Source of the DNA: Janthinobacterium sp. B9-8
Lineage (GTDB): Bacteria; Pseudomonadota; Gammaproteobacteria; Burkholderiales; Chitinibacteraceae
Direction: 5' to 3'
Assembly: GCF_000969645.2 (NCBI RefSeq)
Contig: NZ_CP014222.1
Span: forward strand, 4,529,740-4,593,739
DNA length: 64,000 bases
Position 1 is the stretch's first letter. Each line of letters starts with the position of its first letter. The notes under the pieces are model-generated. The model worked only from the letters and a program-made list of their open reading frames with translations. It did no database searches and was not told the DNA's origin. This document shows positions 62,861 to 64,000 of this stretch, in pieces. The position numbers and the translations under genes are program-made.

Positions 62861-63832
62861 ATGTCTAATGTATCAGCTATCAATCCGGTGGAAATTGCAC
62901 GGATTGCACTTAAAAAGCTCTCGGAACGTGGATTAACGCCTACACCAGAAAATTACACCAAATTTTACAACGCCATTGCCACAATTAAGTCACCCGACGC
63001 CAAAACATCGAATGAAACTTTACAAGCCTGGCAATTGCTTTACAAAGTGGAAGATATTCTGGGTGATATGGGGGAAACGGCCGATCAGTTACTTTCTGCT
63101 TTAGCCGGGGGCAATGAAGCGATGTCTGCCAGCCTCGATCAATTACAAGATACAAGGCGGGCGCATTTAGAGCAGCGAGTTAGTGCAGATGATACGCACA
63201 GCAAGCTTGAATCTTTGCTTAATACCATTATCCATTCTACTTCTGAAATGCATTCAACGGTAAGCGCTTCAAATACCGATTTACTGGCGATTCGTGATTC
63301 GGTGCGCAGCATTGAAGAAAATCTAGCGATTAGCCGGCAAATTTTAGAGCAAGATGCATTAACGGGGGCGATGAATCGCCAAGGATTTGATAATCGTCTG
63401 GTGGGCGAGGCAAAGCTGGCTCAACGCCTTGGGCATAAATTATCCGTGGTGCTGTTTGATCTGGATGATTTCAAATTAGTGAATGATCGCTTTGGTCATG
63501 CAGTAGGCGATAATGTGCTGATTCATATCGCAGGCCTTGCAAAATCGGTATTAAGAGACTCGGATATTCTGGTGCGCTATGGTGGCGAAGAGTTTTTGAT
63601 TTTGTTGGCAGAAACCGATATGCACGGGGCTCGGTATGTTTTGGAGCGTTTACAGCAAATGGTTCGCCGTAATCCATTTATGTATAAGCAGCAGCGTTTG
63701 GATATCACTTTTTCAACCGGTATTGCCATGCTGCGTCATGATGAAAACGGCCGGGCTTTGGTGCTGCGTGCAGATGAAGCTTTATACGTGGCAAAGCGTA
63801 ATGGCCGTGGCTTAATTGAAATGGCTGAGTGA
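62861..63832 (+). CDS. GGDEF diguanylate cyclase
   Basis: A 323-aa protein with a helical N-terminal region (about 1-165, no membrane helix, possible coiled coil) and a C-terminal GGDEF domain. The active loop is GGEEF (241-245); the product-inhibition site RxxD is present as RDSD just upstream (RDSDILVRYGG). Also DALTGAMNRQGFDNR and FDLDDFKLVNDRFGHAVGD. It should make c-di-GMP. It meets the next gene end to end, with no gap. Confidence 0.93.
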   Translation: MSNVSAINPVEIARIALKKLSERGLTPTPENYTKFYNAIATIKSPDAKTSNETLQAWQLLYKVEDILGDMGETADQLLSALAGGNEAMSASLDQLQDTRRAHLEQRVSADDTHSKLESLLNTIIHSTSEMHSTVSASNTDLLAIRDSVRSIEENLAISRQILEQDALTGAMNRQGFDNRLVGEAKLAQRLGHKLSVVLFDLDDFKLVNDRFGHAVGDNVLIHIAGLAKSVLRDSDILVRYGGEEFLILLAETDMHGARYVLERLQQMVRRNPFMYKQQRLDITFSTGIAMLRHDENGRALVLRADEALYVAKRNGRGLIEMAE

Positions 63833-64000
63833 TCATTTATTAAAAATAGATACTCGGTTTCTGCCATTATGTTTTGATGCATACAGCGCTAAATCGGCGT
63901 ATTCAAGCAGCTTTTTGGAGTTTTCGGTGTGCAGCGGGTAGACAGAAATACCCGCTGAAAACGTGATTTTCAGCTCACCGTTCTGATGCCGGATAATGGT
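63833..64000 (-). CDS. Partial GGDEF-domain protein (C-terminal end)
   Basis: The reverse strand holds 55 codons and a stop (TGA at 63833-63835) and runs off the right edge. FSAGISVYPLHTENSKKLLE and ADLALYASKHNGRNRV are the typical end of a GGDEF domain. The active loop lies outside, so activity cannot be judged. Convergent with, and immediately abutting, the diguanylate cyclase. Confidence 0.85.
   Translation of the reverse strand, partial: TIIRHQNGELKITFSAGISVYPLHTENSKKLLEYADLALYASKHNGRNRVSIFNK

Noticed and set aside
1..64000. CRISPR arrays, rRNA genes, prophage or transposase genes
   Set aside because: I looked for regular spacer repeats, rRNA signatures, integrase and transposase motifs and saw none; only small palindromic repeats are present.

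Overview
The window looks like chromosome from a chitin-using betaproteobacterium of the order Neisseriales (Chromobacteriaceae or Chitinibacteraceae; an Iodobacter-like genome is my best guess). The grounds are a moderate base composition, the rpsU-yqeY-dnaG-rpoD order followed by a CAU tRNA, several chitin and GlcNAc enzymes, and an exosortase B (XrtB/Eps) exopolysaccharide locus. The genus is inference. I see no prophage, insertion sequence, CRISPR array or rRNA.

Left part (1-28.5 kb). A partial Crp-like regulator diverges from a FecR-domain protein, a CHASE2 adenylate cyclase and a TPR/outer-membrane-barrel protein, together a candidate local cAMP signalling group. Housekeeping genes follow: metY, a GNAT acetyltransferase with a DUF218 protein, and purL. 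Next is a divergent pair for chito-oligosaccharide use: a TonB-dependent receptor and a GH20 hexosaminidase that lacks a signal peptide. Then come a secreted pyroglutamyl-peptidase-like protein whose catalytic Cys is Ser, sodB, a CobD/CbiB-AmpE-like membrane protein, an FAH-family enzyme, tsaD, and the macromolecular synthesis group rpsU-yqeY-dnaG-rpoD ending in tRNA(CAU).

Middle (28.5-54.4 kb). One long forward polysaccharide locus begins with the XrtB core: epsL, an initiating sugar transferase, epsD, epsE, epsF, epsG, xrtB and epsI. A colanic-acid-like set follows: gmd, an acetyltransferase, fcl, Wzx, a second acetyltransferase, Wzy, glycosyltransferases, a PslG-like secreted hydrolase, a GT26 enzyme, ugd, manC, gmm and manB. 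The enzymes predict a fucose- and glucuronate-containing polymer that is probably acetylated. EpsG, normally the tyrosine kinase, has lost its Walker A and B residues. A single PEP-CTERM protein gene, a likely XrtB substrate, lies convergent at the end.

Right part (54.4-64 kb). After a 1-kb spacer come the heptose-1-phosphate adenylyltransferase, an MscS channel, an acyl-CoA desaturase, a RidA protein inside a palindrome-flanked region, a signal-less GH18 chitinase convergent with a PIG-L deacetylase, mpl, and two tail-to-tail GGDEF proteins, the second cut by the window edge. Several intergenic palindromes look like small dispersed repeats.
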